30,725 bases of DNA from Sphingomonadales bacterium UBA2369 (GTDB taxonomy: Bacteria; Pseudomonadota; Alphaproteobacteria; Sphingomonadales; Sphingomonadaceae). The notes beneath the pieces were generated by a model that had not been told where the DNA came from, made no database searches, and was given only the letters and a program-made list of their open reading frames with translations. Positions 1 to 7,795 of this stretch are shown here, one piece after another; within the stretch, counting starts at the first letter, position 1, and every line of letters starts with the position of its first letter. The stretch is taken from NCBI GenBank assembly GCA_002344055.1, contig DDTH01000011.1, forward strand, positions 205,021-235,745, in the 5' to 3' direction. The position numbers and the translations under genes were made by a program.

Positions 1-20
1 ATTCCAGCTTGCGCTGGAAT
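1..20. repeat. Short perfect inverted repeat at window edge
   Basis: Bases 1-8 (attccagc) and 13-20 (gctggaat) are perfect reverse complements around a 4-nt loop, followed by gacg. This has the look of the end of a dispersed intergenic palindromic repeat that begins before the window. Only one copy is visible here, so calling it a repeat family is inference. It could instead act as a terminator for a gene upstream of the window. Confidence 0.5.
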
Positions 21-63
21 GACGTTGTGGGGTCAGTTTGACGCCGACCTTCCGGAGCGCCCC

Positions 64-1395
64 ATGCTTGCAATCCTTCGTATCCTATTCAGCCCGTTTG
101 TCGGGGCCTGGAAGGCGCTGTCCGCACCCACCCGAATCCTGCTCGCCCTCGTACTCGGCCTCGGCGTGGGCATCCTTACCGCCAGTGCCGGCGTTGCCTG
201 GCAGGGCGATGCAATCGCTATCGGCGAGGCGGTCGGCGGCATGTGGCTGAATGCCCTGCGCATGACGATCGTGCCTTTGGTGGTCGCCCTGCTCGTCACC
301 GGCATCGCCGCTTCGGCGACGGCGGCACGGGCGGGGAAGCTCTCGGGGCGAGCGCTTCTCCTCTACGTCGCCCTGCTCTGGACCTCCGCAATCATCGCGG
401 CGCTGCTGACGCCATTGCTGCTCGATCTGTTCCCGCTGCCGCCCGAATCCGCAGCCTCGCTGCGCGCCTCGCTGGCCAGCGCGGAGCCGGTCGGCGAGGC
501 ACCGAGCTTCCTCGATTTCCTCAAATCGATCGTGCCCAACAACGCCATCGCGGCCGCGGCGCAGGACGCGATCCTGCCGCTGATCGTGTTCACGCTCATT
601 TTCGCCTTCGCGGTGACGAAGCTGCCGGAGGAGCCGCGCGGCCGGATCGTCGATCTGTTCCAGGCGATCGGCGATGCGATGCTGATCGTGATCAACTGGG
701 TGTTGTGGATCGCGCCGCTGGGCGTGTTCGCGCTCGCTTACGTCGTGGGCGCGCAGGCGGGCGGCAGCGCGTTCGGGGCCCTGCTCCACTATGTGCTGAT
801 CGTTTCGGGCGTCGGCCTCGTCATCCTGCTCGGCGCCTATCCGCTGGCGATGTTCGGGGCGCGCATTCCGCTTGGTAAGTTCGCGAAGGCCGTCGCGCCG
901 GCGCAGGCGGTGGCGTTCAGCACGCAATCCTCCGCCGCCAGCCTGCCGGCGATGCTCAAGAGCGCGGAGCGGCTCGACGTGCCGGTGAAGGCAGCGGGCG
1001 TCACCCTGCCGATGGCCGTCGCGGTGTTCCGCGCGACCGGACCGGCGATGAACTTCGCGGTGGCGATCTACATCGCCTACTGGTTCGGGATCGAGATCAC
1101 CTTCGGCATGCTGGCGATCGGCGTCGTCGCGGCCGCGACCACGACGATGGGCGCGCCGGGCATTCCGGGCCAGGCGAGCTTCGTCACCTCGATCGCGCCG
1201 ATCTGCATCGCCATGGGGCTGCCGATCGAGCCGCTGGCGATATTGTTGGCGGTGGAGGTGCTGCCCGACATCGTTCGGACGGTGGGGAACGTCACCGCCG
1301 ACGTGGCCGCCAGCGCGACGGCATCGCGGCGGTCAGGCTTCACGGCGGCGGAGGCGCATACCGCGCAGGATCGGCTGCTGGGGGATGAGGGGTGA
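64..1395 (+). CDS. Dicarboxylate/amino acid:cation symporter (DAACS family), divergent
   Basis: A 443-residue polytopic inner-membrane transporter of the glutamate/dicarboxylate symporter fold, expected to import an acidic amino acid or dicarboxylate with cations. The first hairpin carries STQSSAASLP (residues 286-295), matching the serine-rich re-entrant loop of the family. The last core helix keeps D402, R405, T406, N409 and D413 in the spacing of the substrate and cation site of GltPh. The NMDGT signature of TM7 is missing: the matching stretch (about 320-327) reads AVFRATGP. The ATG at 64 is chosen over one at 19 because GGAG lies 6 nt upstream (54-57) and the upstream ATG adds a non-conserved leader. 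Substrate cannot be read from sequence. It stands alone and is convergent with the next gene. Confidence 0.88.
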   Translation: MLAILRILFSPFVGAWKALSAPTRILLALVLGLGVGILTASAGVAWQGDAIAIGEAVGGMWLNALRMTIVPLVVALLVTGIAASATAARAGKLSGRALLLYVALLWTSAIIAALLTPLLLDLFPLPPESAASLRASLASAEPVGEAPSFLDFLKSIVPNNAIAAAAQDAILPLIVFTLIFAFAVTKLPEEPRGRIVDLFQAIGDAMLIVINWVLWIAPLGVFALAYVVGAQAGGSAFGALLHYVLIVSGVGLVILLGAYPLAMFGARIPLGKFAKAVAPAQAVAFSTQSSAASLPAMLKSAERLDVPVKAAGVTLPMAVAVFRATGPAMNFAVAIYIAYWFGIEITFGMLAIGVVAAATTTMGAPGIPGQASFVTSIAPICIAMGLPIEPLAILLAVEVLPDIVRTVGNVTADVAASATASRRSGFTAAEAHTAQDRLLGDEG

Positions 1396-1404
1396 GAGTT
1401 GAAT

Positions 1405-1418
1405 CCGCCGAAAGGCGG
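1405..1418. terminator. Small GNRA-capped hairpin between convergent genes
   Basis: ccgcc (1405-1409), a gaaa tetraloop, and ggcgg (1414-1418) form a compact 5-bp hairpin in the 29-bp gap between two converging stop codons. There is no T-run, so it may only be a weak terminator or a 3'-end stabiliser. Confidence 0.4.
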
Positions 1419-1424
1419 TGTTCG

Positions 1425-1934
1425 CTACCGCAGCCTGAGTGCTTCGACTTCTGCCAGGAGCGCTAGCAATTCTTCACGGTCAGAGACGGACTTTGCTTCT
1501 CCCAACGCCCGGGCACGCGTCCGAATGTTCTCAAGTTCCGGATCTTCAATCGGTTCGCTTATGAAATAGTGCCAATGGACCGGATCTGAGGTCCCGTTCA
1601 GGAAATCAAAGATCGCTGTCCCGACTTGTTCATGCGTCCGATCGCGCGGCGCGCTTACCGAGCGATCTGGCCTATAAACCCGCGTTGACCCCTCTTCGGG
1701 TTGAAGGACCAGCACTACTCTTTCCGGACCCTCCCACGAGCGCGACAGAACAAACTCGGCAAAAGCGTCTTCGTCGGGCGCAAGGTAGTTAATCCCCCCG
1801 CACCACGCGCTGAACTGCGGATGCTTTGGTCCTACGGCATGGTCTGCGATCTCCGTCAAAGTTTGGCTGTGCCGCTCCACGAGCCAACTTCGCACCTCAT
1901 CGGCAGCAGACTCGTAGCTGCCGCAGATCAACAT
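1425..1934 (-). CDS. Hypothetical protein, base composition unlike its neighbours
   Basis: A 169-residue soluble protein that I do not recognise, with no signal peptide or membrane segment. It has a hydrophobic first strand (MLICGSYES), a tryptophan- and histidine-containing middle (DPVHWHYFIS), and an acidic, Leu/Glu-rich C-terminal helix. The ATG at 1934 is chosen; a GTG at 1955 would give 176 residues, and neither has a clear Shine-Dalgarno. The gene follows the amidohydrolase stop (1968) by 12-33 nt on the same strand, so it is probably the last gene of that operon. By eye its GC is clearly lower than its neighbours and codon use is less third-position GC biased, which suggests a later arrival. 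Confidence 0.65.
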   Translation of the reverse strand: MLICGSYESAADEVRSWLVERHSQTLTEIADHAVGPKHPQFSAWCGGINYLAPDEDAFAEFVLSRSWEGPERVVLVLQPEEGSTRVYRPDRSVSAPRDRTHEQVGTAIFDFLNGTSDPVHWHYFISEPIEDPELENIRTRARALGEAKSVSDREELLALLAEVEALRLR

Positions 1935-1967
1935 GACGCCGGTCACGCAGCTCACGGGTCGAAGCTC

Positions 1968-3437
1968 TCAATCCCGCGGCGAATAGGCGTGTGGCAACAC
2001 ACCCGGCACCGGATTGCGGTAGCGGTCGCGGAGGCGGGTCTGGCGGTTTTCCAGGCTTTGCTGGACGCCGTCGATCCAGACCGCCTCGACGCCGGTGGCC
2101 AGCTCGAGCGGGTCGCCGTCCCAGATCACGACGTCGCCGCGCCGGCCAGGGCGGAGCGAGCCGAGTTCGCCGTCCAGGCCGACCGCCGCAGCCGGGCCGG
2201 AGCTGATCGCGGCGAAGGCCTGGCCCCAGGTCAGGCCGGTCGCGCCCGGAATACGGTTCAGGGCGACGAGATTGCCGGCGGCCTGGTTCATCACCCGCAG
2301 CTGGCGGGTCTCGTCCTCGCCCAGCTGGCCGATCGACACCTCAACGCCCGCCGCGCGGAGGCGGCCGACATTGGATTGCGTGGCGGCGAGCTGTTCGAAA
2401 CTGCTGGGCAGATCGGTCAGGGCGTTGGCGATCACCGGCACGTTCGCGGCGCGGATGCGATCGGCGACGCGCCAGCCCTCCGCCGCACCGACGATGATCA
2501 GCTTCAGGCGGGGAAATTCCTCCTTCAGCGCAAGCGCCTGCAGGATATCGCTGGCCCGCTCGACATGGATCATCAGCGTCTGATCGCCCCGCACGACGGG
2601 GATGAGCGCGGTCGCATCGAAACGGGTGAGCAGGACGTCGCCGGCGCGCTCCTGGCTCGGTTCGGTCATGCGCGGGTCGCTGCGCGCGCCTGCGGGCATA
2701 CGGACCTGCTCGGCCTCACGCAGCGCGTTGCGGAGCAAAGCATGGGCCGAAACGCGGCTGCCGCCCGCTTCGCCCGCGCCATTTTCGCCCAGCTCGACAT
2801 ATTGGAACAGGCGCCGGCGGGTGATCGCGTCGCTGTCGCCGCCGAGATCGATGACCGCGCCCTGCCCCGCGAAGATGCTGTTGCTGGTCGCGGGGGCGAC
2901 CACGGCGCGGGTGACGCCGGCGGCACGATTGACCGCGATCGCGAAGGCCTGCGGATTGATCGCCGGGGCGATATCCAGCGCGGCGTTGAACGGCGCGGTC
3001 GCGGCGGAGGTGTCGTTGCTGCTGTTGTCGGCATCGACCTCGGCCAGGCCGACGCGGGAGAAACCGGACATGAGTCCGGGCGTCACCCACTTGCCGGTCG
3101 CGTCGATCACCGTCGCGCCGGGCGGAACGGCAACACCTGCACCGGCAGCGACCACGCGGCCATCGCGGATGACGACCGTGCCGCCGTCGATCGGATCGCC
3201 GCCGTCGCCGATGACCACGCGGCCATTGGTGATGGCGACAGTCTGTGCGGTGGCGGGGGTGGCGAAGGCCACAAGGGCTGCGGCCGCCAACAATCCTCCC
3301 CGGAACGGGGAGGTGGCTCGGCGCAGCCGAGACGGAGGGGTCGGGAGCGAGCGCGGAGGGGTCGCGACCCCACCACCATTCGCTTCGCGAACGGTCCCTC
3401 TCCCCGTTCCGGGGAGGATTTTGAGAAGACCCCTCAT
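1968..3437 (-). CDS. Secreted amidohydrolase-like protein without metal ligands
   Basis: A 489-residue protein of the imidazolonepropionase-like amidohydrolase group (COG1228 type). The opening beta-sandwich (about 66-120) and the closing segment, GELGSLRPGRRGDVVIWDGDP, match the family and the upstream paralogue at 3434-4831. The catalytic centre does not. Where the paralogue has HSH, this protein has F126-S127-R128; the carboxylated-lysine, second-histidine and HSDD positions are also replaced. It is therefore probably a non-hydrolytic partner or binding subunit. The hydrophobic core and cleavage region ending in ATPATA-Q (about 49-65) predict export, but the n-region is swollen to about 48 residues by the repeat at 3292-3420. 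Its ATG overlaps the upstream stop in an ATGA, implying translational coupling. Confidence 0.8.
   Translation of the reverse strand: MRGLLKILPGTGRGTVREANGGGVATPPRSLPTPPSRLRRATSPFRGGLLAAAALVAFATPATAQTVAITNGRVVIGDGGDPIDGGTVVIRDGRVVAAGAGVAVPPGATVIDATGKWVTPGLMSGFSRVGLAEVDADNSSNDTSAATAPFNAALDIAPAINPQAFAIAVNRAAGVTRAVVAPATSNSIFAGQGAVIDLGGDSDAITRRRLFQYVELGENGAGEAGGSRVSAHALLRNALREAEQVRMPAGARSDPRMTEPSQERAGDVLLTRFDATALIPVVRGDQTLMIHVERASDILQALALKEEFPRLKLIIVGAAEGWRVADRIRAANVPVIANALTDLPSSFEQLAATQSNVGRLRAAGVEVSIGQLGEDETRQLRVMNQAAGNLVALNRIPGATGLTWGQAFAAISSGPAAAVGLDGELGSLRPGRRGDVVIWDGDPLELATGVEAVWIDGVQQSLENRQTRLRDRYRNPVPGVLPHAYSPRD
3292..3420. mobile_element. 129-bp palindromic element inserted in a signal-peptide coding region
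   Basis: The left end (3292-3311, aatcctccccggaacgggga) and right end (3401-3420) are perfect 20-bp inverted repeats. Internal small hairpins lie at 3317-3331 (ctcggc/gccgag) and 3379-3391 (ttcgc/gcgaa). The length is exactly 43 codons and the minus-strand frame through it is open, encoding roughly residues 7-48 of the 489-residue amidohydrolase-like protein. No transposase is present and no convincing target duplication is seen. Deleting 3292-3420 in silico joins the flanks into MRGLLKLAAAALVAFATPATA, a canonical 21-residue signal peptide. It resembles non-autonomous REP/MITE-like repeats; related organisation occurs at 12660-12814. Confidence 0.8.
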
Positions 3438-4831
3438 TTCACGTCTCCTTCGCCGGGCTGGCCGAGCTCGAAATCGGTCACCGGGCGCAGGCGCGGATTG
3501 TTCATGTCGTACATCAGGGCGCCGTCGATCCAGACCTGCTGCGGGCGGGTGTAGACGCTGAACGGATTACCGTTCCACAACACGACGTCGGCGCGCTTGC
3601 CGACCTTCAGACTGCCCGTCTCGTCGCCAATGCCGAGCGCGTTGGCCGGGTTGATCGCCAGCCAGCGCCAGGCGACCTCGTCCGAAATCTGGATGCCCAT
3701 GCGGCGGCCGTCGGCGAGTGCCTTGGCGGCTTCCTGATTCAGCCGCTGGATGCCGTTGGCATCGTCCGAATGGACGATCGCGCAGGCGCCCGCATTGTGG
3801 ACCATCGGGATATTCTCGTTGATCGCGTCATAGGCTTCCAGCTTGAAGCCCCACCAATCCGCCCACATCGAGGCGCAGGTGCCGCTGGCACGCAGCAGAT
3901 CGGGGATCTTGTAGGCCTCGACCGCGTGATGGAAGCTGGCGATGCGGAAATTGAACTCGCGCGCCATGTCCAGCATGATCGCCATCTCGTCGGCGCGATA
4001 GCAATGGTTCTGGACGAGGATGTCGCCGTTCAGCACCTCGACCAAAGTCTCCAGCGCCATGTCGCGCGTGCCGTTCGGATCGCGGCGCATCCGGTCGCGA
4101 TATTCGACCGCGCGCTGCCAGGTGGAGCGCATCAGGGCGACATTGCCCATGCGCGTGCCGGGCATCTGGTTGCGGCCGCCATAGACGCGCTTCGGATTCT
4201 CGCCGCAGGCCATTTTCAGGCTGCGCGGCGCGCCGGGGAAACGCATCGACTGATAGGTGCGGCCGGGGACGTTGCGCAACGTCACGCCGCGCCCGCCGAA
4301 CAGGTTCGCGGAGCCAGGCAATACGTGCAGGGTCGTGATGCCGCCATTGGCCAAAGCGCGGGTGAAGCCCGGATCCTGCGGCCAGATGCTGTGTTCGGCC
4401 CAGACCTCGGGGCGGACCGGGCTGGTGACCTCATTGCCGTCCGAATGGGCATCGACACTCGGGCTGGGATAGTCGCCGAGATGGCTGTGAATATCGATCA
4501 CGCCGGGGGTGACGTAGCGCCCCTGGCCGTCAATCCGCGTCGCGCCATCGGGAATCGCGGTGTCCGCGCCGCCGATCGCCTGGATGCGCCCCTCGGCCAG
4601 CACCACCACGCCATTGTCGATCCGCCCGCCTTCGCCATCGAAGATGGTTACGTTGGTGATCGCCGTCGGCACGCCCCGATAGGGACGGTAGGTGGAGGGG
4701 TAAGGATCGGCCGCCACGCGCCGCTCCGGCTGCGCCGGTGGCGTATTGGCCGCCGGCGCTTGCGAAGTCGGGGTGGTGGAACAGCCGGCGAGAAGGGCCG
4801 CCAGCGCGGCGGCCCCGAACCCCGCCCGCAT
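3434..4831 (-). CDS. Lipoprotein amidohydrolase, probable metallo-dipeptidase
   Basis: A 465-residue amidohydrolase-superfamily enzyme carrying a lipoprotein signal: the lipobox LLAGC ends at Cys17, followed by a Pro/Ala/Thr tether, so it should be anchored in the periplasm or outer membrane. Metal-site residues are visible: H115-x-H117 after the TPG-V-I-D strand, a likely carboxylated K206 (LKMACGEN), H276 (NHCYR), H301/H302 and D356 or D357 in HSDD. The end, GSLKVGKRADVVLWNGNP, is typical of imidazolonepropionase-like and Xaa-Arg/Xaa-Pro dipeptidase members. Its ATG overlaps the peptide transporter stop (TGATG at 4831) and its own stop overlaps the next gene (ATGA), so all are probably one transcript. 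A dipeptide substrate is inferred from this context only. Confidence 0.88.
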   Translation of the reverse strand: MRAGFGAAALAALLAGCSTTPTSQAPAANTPPAQPERRVAADPYPSTYRPYRGVPTAITNVTIFDGEGGRIDNGVVVLAEGRIQAIGGADTAIPDGATRIDGQGRYVTPGVIDIHSHLGDYPSPSVDAHSDGNEVTSPVRPEVWAEHSIWPQDPGFTRALANGGITTLHVLPGSANLFGGRGVTLRNVPGRTYQSMRFPGAPRSLKMACGENPKRVYGGRNQMPGTRMGNVALMRSTWQRAVEYRDRMRRDPNGTRDMALETLVEVLNGDILVQNHCYRADEMAIMLDMAREFNFRIASFHHAVEAYKIPDLLRASGTCASMWADWWGFKLEAYDAINENIPMVHNAGACAIVHSDDANGIQRLNQEAAKALADGRRMGIQISDEVAWRWLAINPANALGIGDETGSLKVGKRADVVLWNGNPFSVYTRPQQVWIDGALMYDMNNPRLRPVTDFELGQPGEGDVK

Positions 4832-6660
4832 CAGAGCCCGCCGCCCGGAATGTTCGGCGTGGTTCCCGGGCGGATGCCGGCAGCCTGCGGCTCGGCCAGT
4901 TCGGCCTGCCCGGCAACCTCCTCGTCATCCTTCAGCGTGCTGAGGTGCATCATCCGCTTCACCAGCGGGGAGATGAGGAGGACGGCGACGCCTACCCCGA
5001 TCGCAACCCAGCCGACGGTCGAATAGACGCCCAGCACGACATCCTTGCCGGCGGTCTCGCCGACTTCCTCGGCACCGGTCGCGCCCGCGATCAGGCCGGC
5101 GGCGAAATTGCCGGTGGCCGAGGCGAAGAACCACATGCCCATGATCAGGCTGGCCATGTGATGCGGCGCGAGCCGGTTCATCGCGCTGAGGCCCACCGGC
5201 GACAGGCAGAGTTCGCCGGTCGTGTGCAGCAGGTAGATCAGGAAGATGAAGATGACCGGCGTCGGCACGTCGAGGCCGACCGAATTGGCACCCCAGACCA
5301 GGACCAGGAAGCCGAGGCCCACCTGCACGATGCCGAGGCCGAACTTGAAGGGCGCCGAAGGCTCCTTCCCGCGCCGGCCAAGGCCCGTCCAGATGCTGGC
5401 GAAGAGCGGCGCCAGCAGGATGATGTAGATGGCGTTGACCGACTGGAACATCGACGCCGGGACGCCCGCGCGATCGACATGTGTGTCGGTGAACAGGTTG
5501 AGCGAGGAGCCCGCCTGTTCGAACAGGGCCCAGAAGATGATCGACACGGTGATCATGAACATCGCGGCGAGGATGCGGTCGCGCACCTCGTCTGCCCGCG
5601 ACAGGCACTGATGGATGATCACGGCGATCAAAGCGACGCCCGAACCGAGCGCGACCCAACGCGCGCCCGGGACCGACATGGCGGTCAGCGCCATGGAGAC
5701 GGTGAGCGCCGCTGCGGTGAGCAGGAAGGCGTTGGCGGAGCCGGCCGGGGCCTGCTTGTAGCCGCCATAAGGAAGCGCATAGGTCGCGATGAACAGCACG
5801 TAGCTGACCAGGATCGCGCCGAAGGTGCCGAGCAGCACGCCTACCAGATCCTGATGCTGGACCATGAACCAGCACAAGGCGACCATGGCGAGGCCGATGC
5901 CGTAGAACAGCCATTCGCGCGGGATGCCGCCGGTCCGCTGACGCAGCGCCTCCGGATCGCGCGGCTCGCCGCGGCCGAGCAGCAAAGGCTTGCCGAGCAC
6001 GAAGAAGATCAGGCCGACGAGCATGCCGATGCCGGCAAGGCCGAAGCCATAGCCCCAGCCGTAGGTCTGGCCGAGATAGCCGCAGATCAGCGACGCGGTC
6101 GCCGCGCCAACGTTAATGCCCATGTAGAAGATGGTGTAGGCGCCGTCGCGGCGCACGTCGGTGCGGGCATAGAGCTGCCCGACGATCACCGAGATGTTGG
6201 CCTTGAGGAAGCCGGAGCCGACGATGATCAAAGCCAGCGCCAGCCAGAAGATGTTGATCCCCGGATCGGTCTGGCCGCCGCTGCCTTCGAAGGCCATGAA
6301 GAAGTGGCCGAAGGTCAGCAGGATGGCGCCGAAGAGGACCGCCTTGCGCTGGCCGAGATAACGGTCGGCGAGATAGCCGCCGACGACCGGGGTGATGTAC
6401 ACCAGGGCCGTATAGGCACCGTAGATGACGCCGGCCTCGCTCTCCGAGAAGAGCCAATGCTGGACCAGGTAGAACATGAGCAGAGCGCGCATGCCGTAAT
6501 AGGAGAAGCGCTCCCACATCTCGGCCATGAACAGCAGGAAGAGGCCCTTGGGATGACCGGCAAATTCGGGTTTCGGACGCGTGACGACATAGGTGCCGCC
6601 GAGCAGGAAGCCGCCAAGCACGATGACCGCGCCCCAAAAGAAAATCAGCTCAACCGACAT
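4831..6660 (-). CDS. POT/PTR family proton-coupled di-/tripeptide transporter
   Basis: A 609-residue polytopic inner-membrane permease. The family signature ExxERFxYYG is intact at residues 47-56 (EMWERFSYYG) on the first core helix, followed by the MRALLMFYL stretch. Later family segments include GGYLADRYLGQRK, the FYMGINVGA region and ELCLSPVGLSAMNRLAP. It should import small peptides with protons. The start at 6660 is chosen because the coding sequence upstream of it is low-complexity and non-homologous, a GGGCGGGA-like site lies just before it, and MSVELIFFWG begins the first hydrophobic segment. It is the first gene of the minus-strand unit running to 1425 and is divergent from the nitroreductase gene across about 144 bp. 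Confidence 0.93.
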   Translation of the reverse strand: MSVELIFFWGAVIVLGGFLLGGTYVVTRPKPEFAGHPKGLFLLFMAEMWERFSYYGMRALLMFYLVQHWLFSESEAGVIYGAYTALVYITPVVGGYLADRYLGQRKAVLFGAILLTFGHFFMAFEGSGGQTDPGINIFWLALALIIVGSGFLKANISVIVGQLYARTDVRRDGAYTIFYMGINVGAATASLICGYLGQTYGWGYGFGLAGIGMLVGLIFFVLGKPLLLGRGEPRDPEALRQRTGGIPREWLFYGIGLAMVALCWFMVQHQDLVGVLLGTFGAILVSYVLFIATYALPYGGYKQAPAGSANAFLLTAAALTVSMALTAMSVPGARWVALGSGVALIAVIIHQCLSRADEVRDRILAAMFMITVSIIFWALFEQAGSSLNLFTDTHVDRAGVPASMFQSVNAIYIILLAPLFASIWTGLGRRGKEPSAPFKFGLGIVQVGLGFLVLVWGANSVGLDVPTPVIFIFLIYLLHTTGELCLSPVGLSAMNRLAPHHMASLIMGMWFFASATGNFAAGLIAGATGAEEVGETAGKDVVLGVYSTVGWVAIGVGVAVLLISPLVKRMMHLSTLKDDEEVAGQAELAEPQAAGIRPGTTPNIPGGGL

Positions 6661-6804
6661 TTTGCATCCCGCCCTGAAAATTCCTGGTCTGGCGGGGCAG
6701 AGTAGCGGCCTTCGCGCGCTTGCCAAGCATGTTTGTGGCCGCTTTGTGACGACCGGCGCGGGCGCGGCTTGTTGCCGGCACCCCCCTTTGTTAGGCGCGC
6801 GGCC

Positions 6805-7377
6805 ATGCTGAACGACCGCACCACCCCCTTGTCCCTGCTCGAGACTCGCCGCTCCGGCCGCCCGCGCGACCTGATCGAACCCGGCCCGTCGCCGGACGAA
6901 TTGCAGCGCATCCTGACGATCGCGGCGCGGACGCCGGATCATGGCAAGCTGACGCCCTGGCGGTTCGTGCATGTCCCGCGCGAGCGGCGCGAAGCCTTTT
7001 CCGATCTGCTGTTCGCCGCTTACCGGGCCGAGACGGGGGAGCCGACGGAAGCGACCGCCGAGGCGATCGGCCGACTCGCCTTTCAGGCACCCGACCTTGT
7101 GGTGGCGCTGTACAGCCCGAGGGAAAGCGCCAAGATTCCCGATTGGGAGCAGCTGCTGTCCTGCGGCGCGGCGGTGATGAATCTGGAGCATGGCGCCCAT
7201 GCGCTCGGCTATGCGGCCGGGTGGATCACCGGCTGGGCGGCTTATTCGCCGATGGTGCTGGATGCGTTCGGGCAGGCGCCGGAGCGGATTGCGGGCTTCA
7301 TTTATATCGGCACCCCCGGCATGGCGCTGGAGGAGCGGGCGCGGCCGGAGCTCGAGGCCGTCGTCAGCCGCTGGTGA
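6805..7377 (+). CDS. Nitroreductase family protein, YdjA-like
   Basis: A 190-residue FMN-dependent oxidoreductase of the short nitroreductase family. It opens with LLETRRSGRPRDL, where the paired arginines bind FMN phosphate, followed by AARTPDHGKLTPWRF, the YdjA-type second flavin motif. The C-terminal AGFIYIGTPG matches the family's closing strand. Its length fits YdjA-like proteins (about 180-190) rather than the longer NfsB group. The ATG at 6805 is preferred over an in-frame ATG at 6733 because homology begins here; the ribosome-binding site is weak. The physiological substrate of this subgroup is unclear. It faces away from the peptide transporter, and a small GntR gene follows 64 bp downstream. 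Confidence 0.9.
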   Translation: MLNDRTTPLSLLETRRSGRPRDLIEPGPSPDELQRILTIAARTPDHGKLTPWRFVHVPRERREAFSDLLFAAYRAETGEPTEATAEAIGRLAFQAPDLVVALYSPRESAKIPDWEQLLSCGAAVMNLEHGAHALGYAAGWITGWAAYSPMVLDAFGQAPERIAGFIYIGTPGMALEERARPELEAVVSRW

Positions 7378-7441
7378 GCGCCTCGCCTATCGGAAATTAA
7401 TCTGGCGTTCAGGCTTGACCTGACGGGTGTGTTAGCGCACC

Positions 7442-7795
7442 ATGACGGCCATGAGCGAAGAACGGCCCGTCTATTTGCGCCTGCGTGATCGCATCGGCGC
7501 GATGATCCTCGATGGCCGCGTGGGCGATGGCGATCCCTTGCCGTCCGTGCGCAGCCTGGCGGCCGAATGCGGCGCCAATCCCCTGACCGTGGCCAAGGCC
7601 TATCAGACCTTCCAGGAGGAAGGGCTGGTGATGGTGAAGCGCGGCGTCGGCATGTTCGTCGCCGCCGGCGCCGCGGACCGCCTCCGCGCCGCAGAGCGCA
7701 AGGCGTTCCTGGAGGATCGCTGGCCGGACATTTGCGCGCACATGAAGCGCCTGGGCCTCTCACCCGAGGATCTGGTCGAACGCGCTTTCGCCTGA
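7442..7795 (+). CDS. GntR family regulator, YtrA-like (HTH only)
   Basis: A 117-residue transcription regulator made almost only of the winged helix of GntR (about residues 9-78): VYLRLRDRIGAMILDGRV, then DPLPSVRSLAAECGANPLTVAKAYQ and a wing ending KRGVGMFVA. A C-terminal helical tail of about 40 residues probably dimerises; the large effector domain of FadR or HutC types is absent, as in the YtrA subfamily. YtrA regulators usually sit beside ABC transporter genes, but none is here. A second in-frame ATG at 7451 is an alternative start. The sequence gtgtgttagcgcac (7426-7439) just before the ATG is an imperfect palindrome and could be an autoregulatory operator. Confidence 0.9.
   Translation: MTAMSEERPVYLRLRDRIGAMILDGRVGDGDPLPSVRSLAAECGANPLTVAKAYQTFQEEGLVMVKRGVGMFVAAGAADRLRAAERKAFLEDRWPDICAHMKRLGLSPEDLVERAFA

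Noticed and set aside
85..927. Long antisense open frame opposite the DAACS gene
   Set aside because: Its composition (Arg/Gln/Asp/His-rich, no hydrophobic core) is that of a GC-rich antisense shadow; similar long shadows occur opposite most genes here, for example 28235-30148 opposite the kinase.
4831..7200. Long N-terminal extension of the POT transporter to 7200
   Set aside because: The additional 180 codons run antisense through the nitroreductase gene and show no transporter-like sequence.
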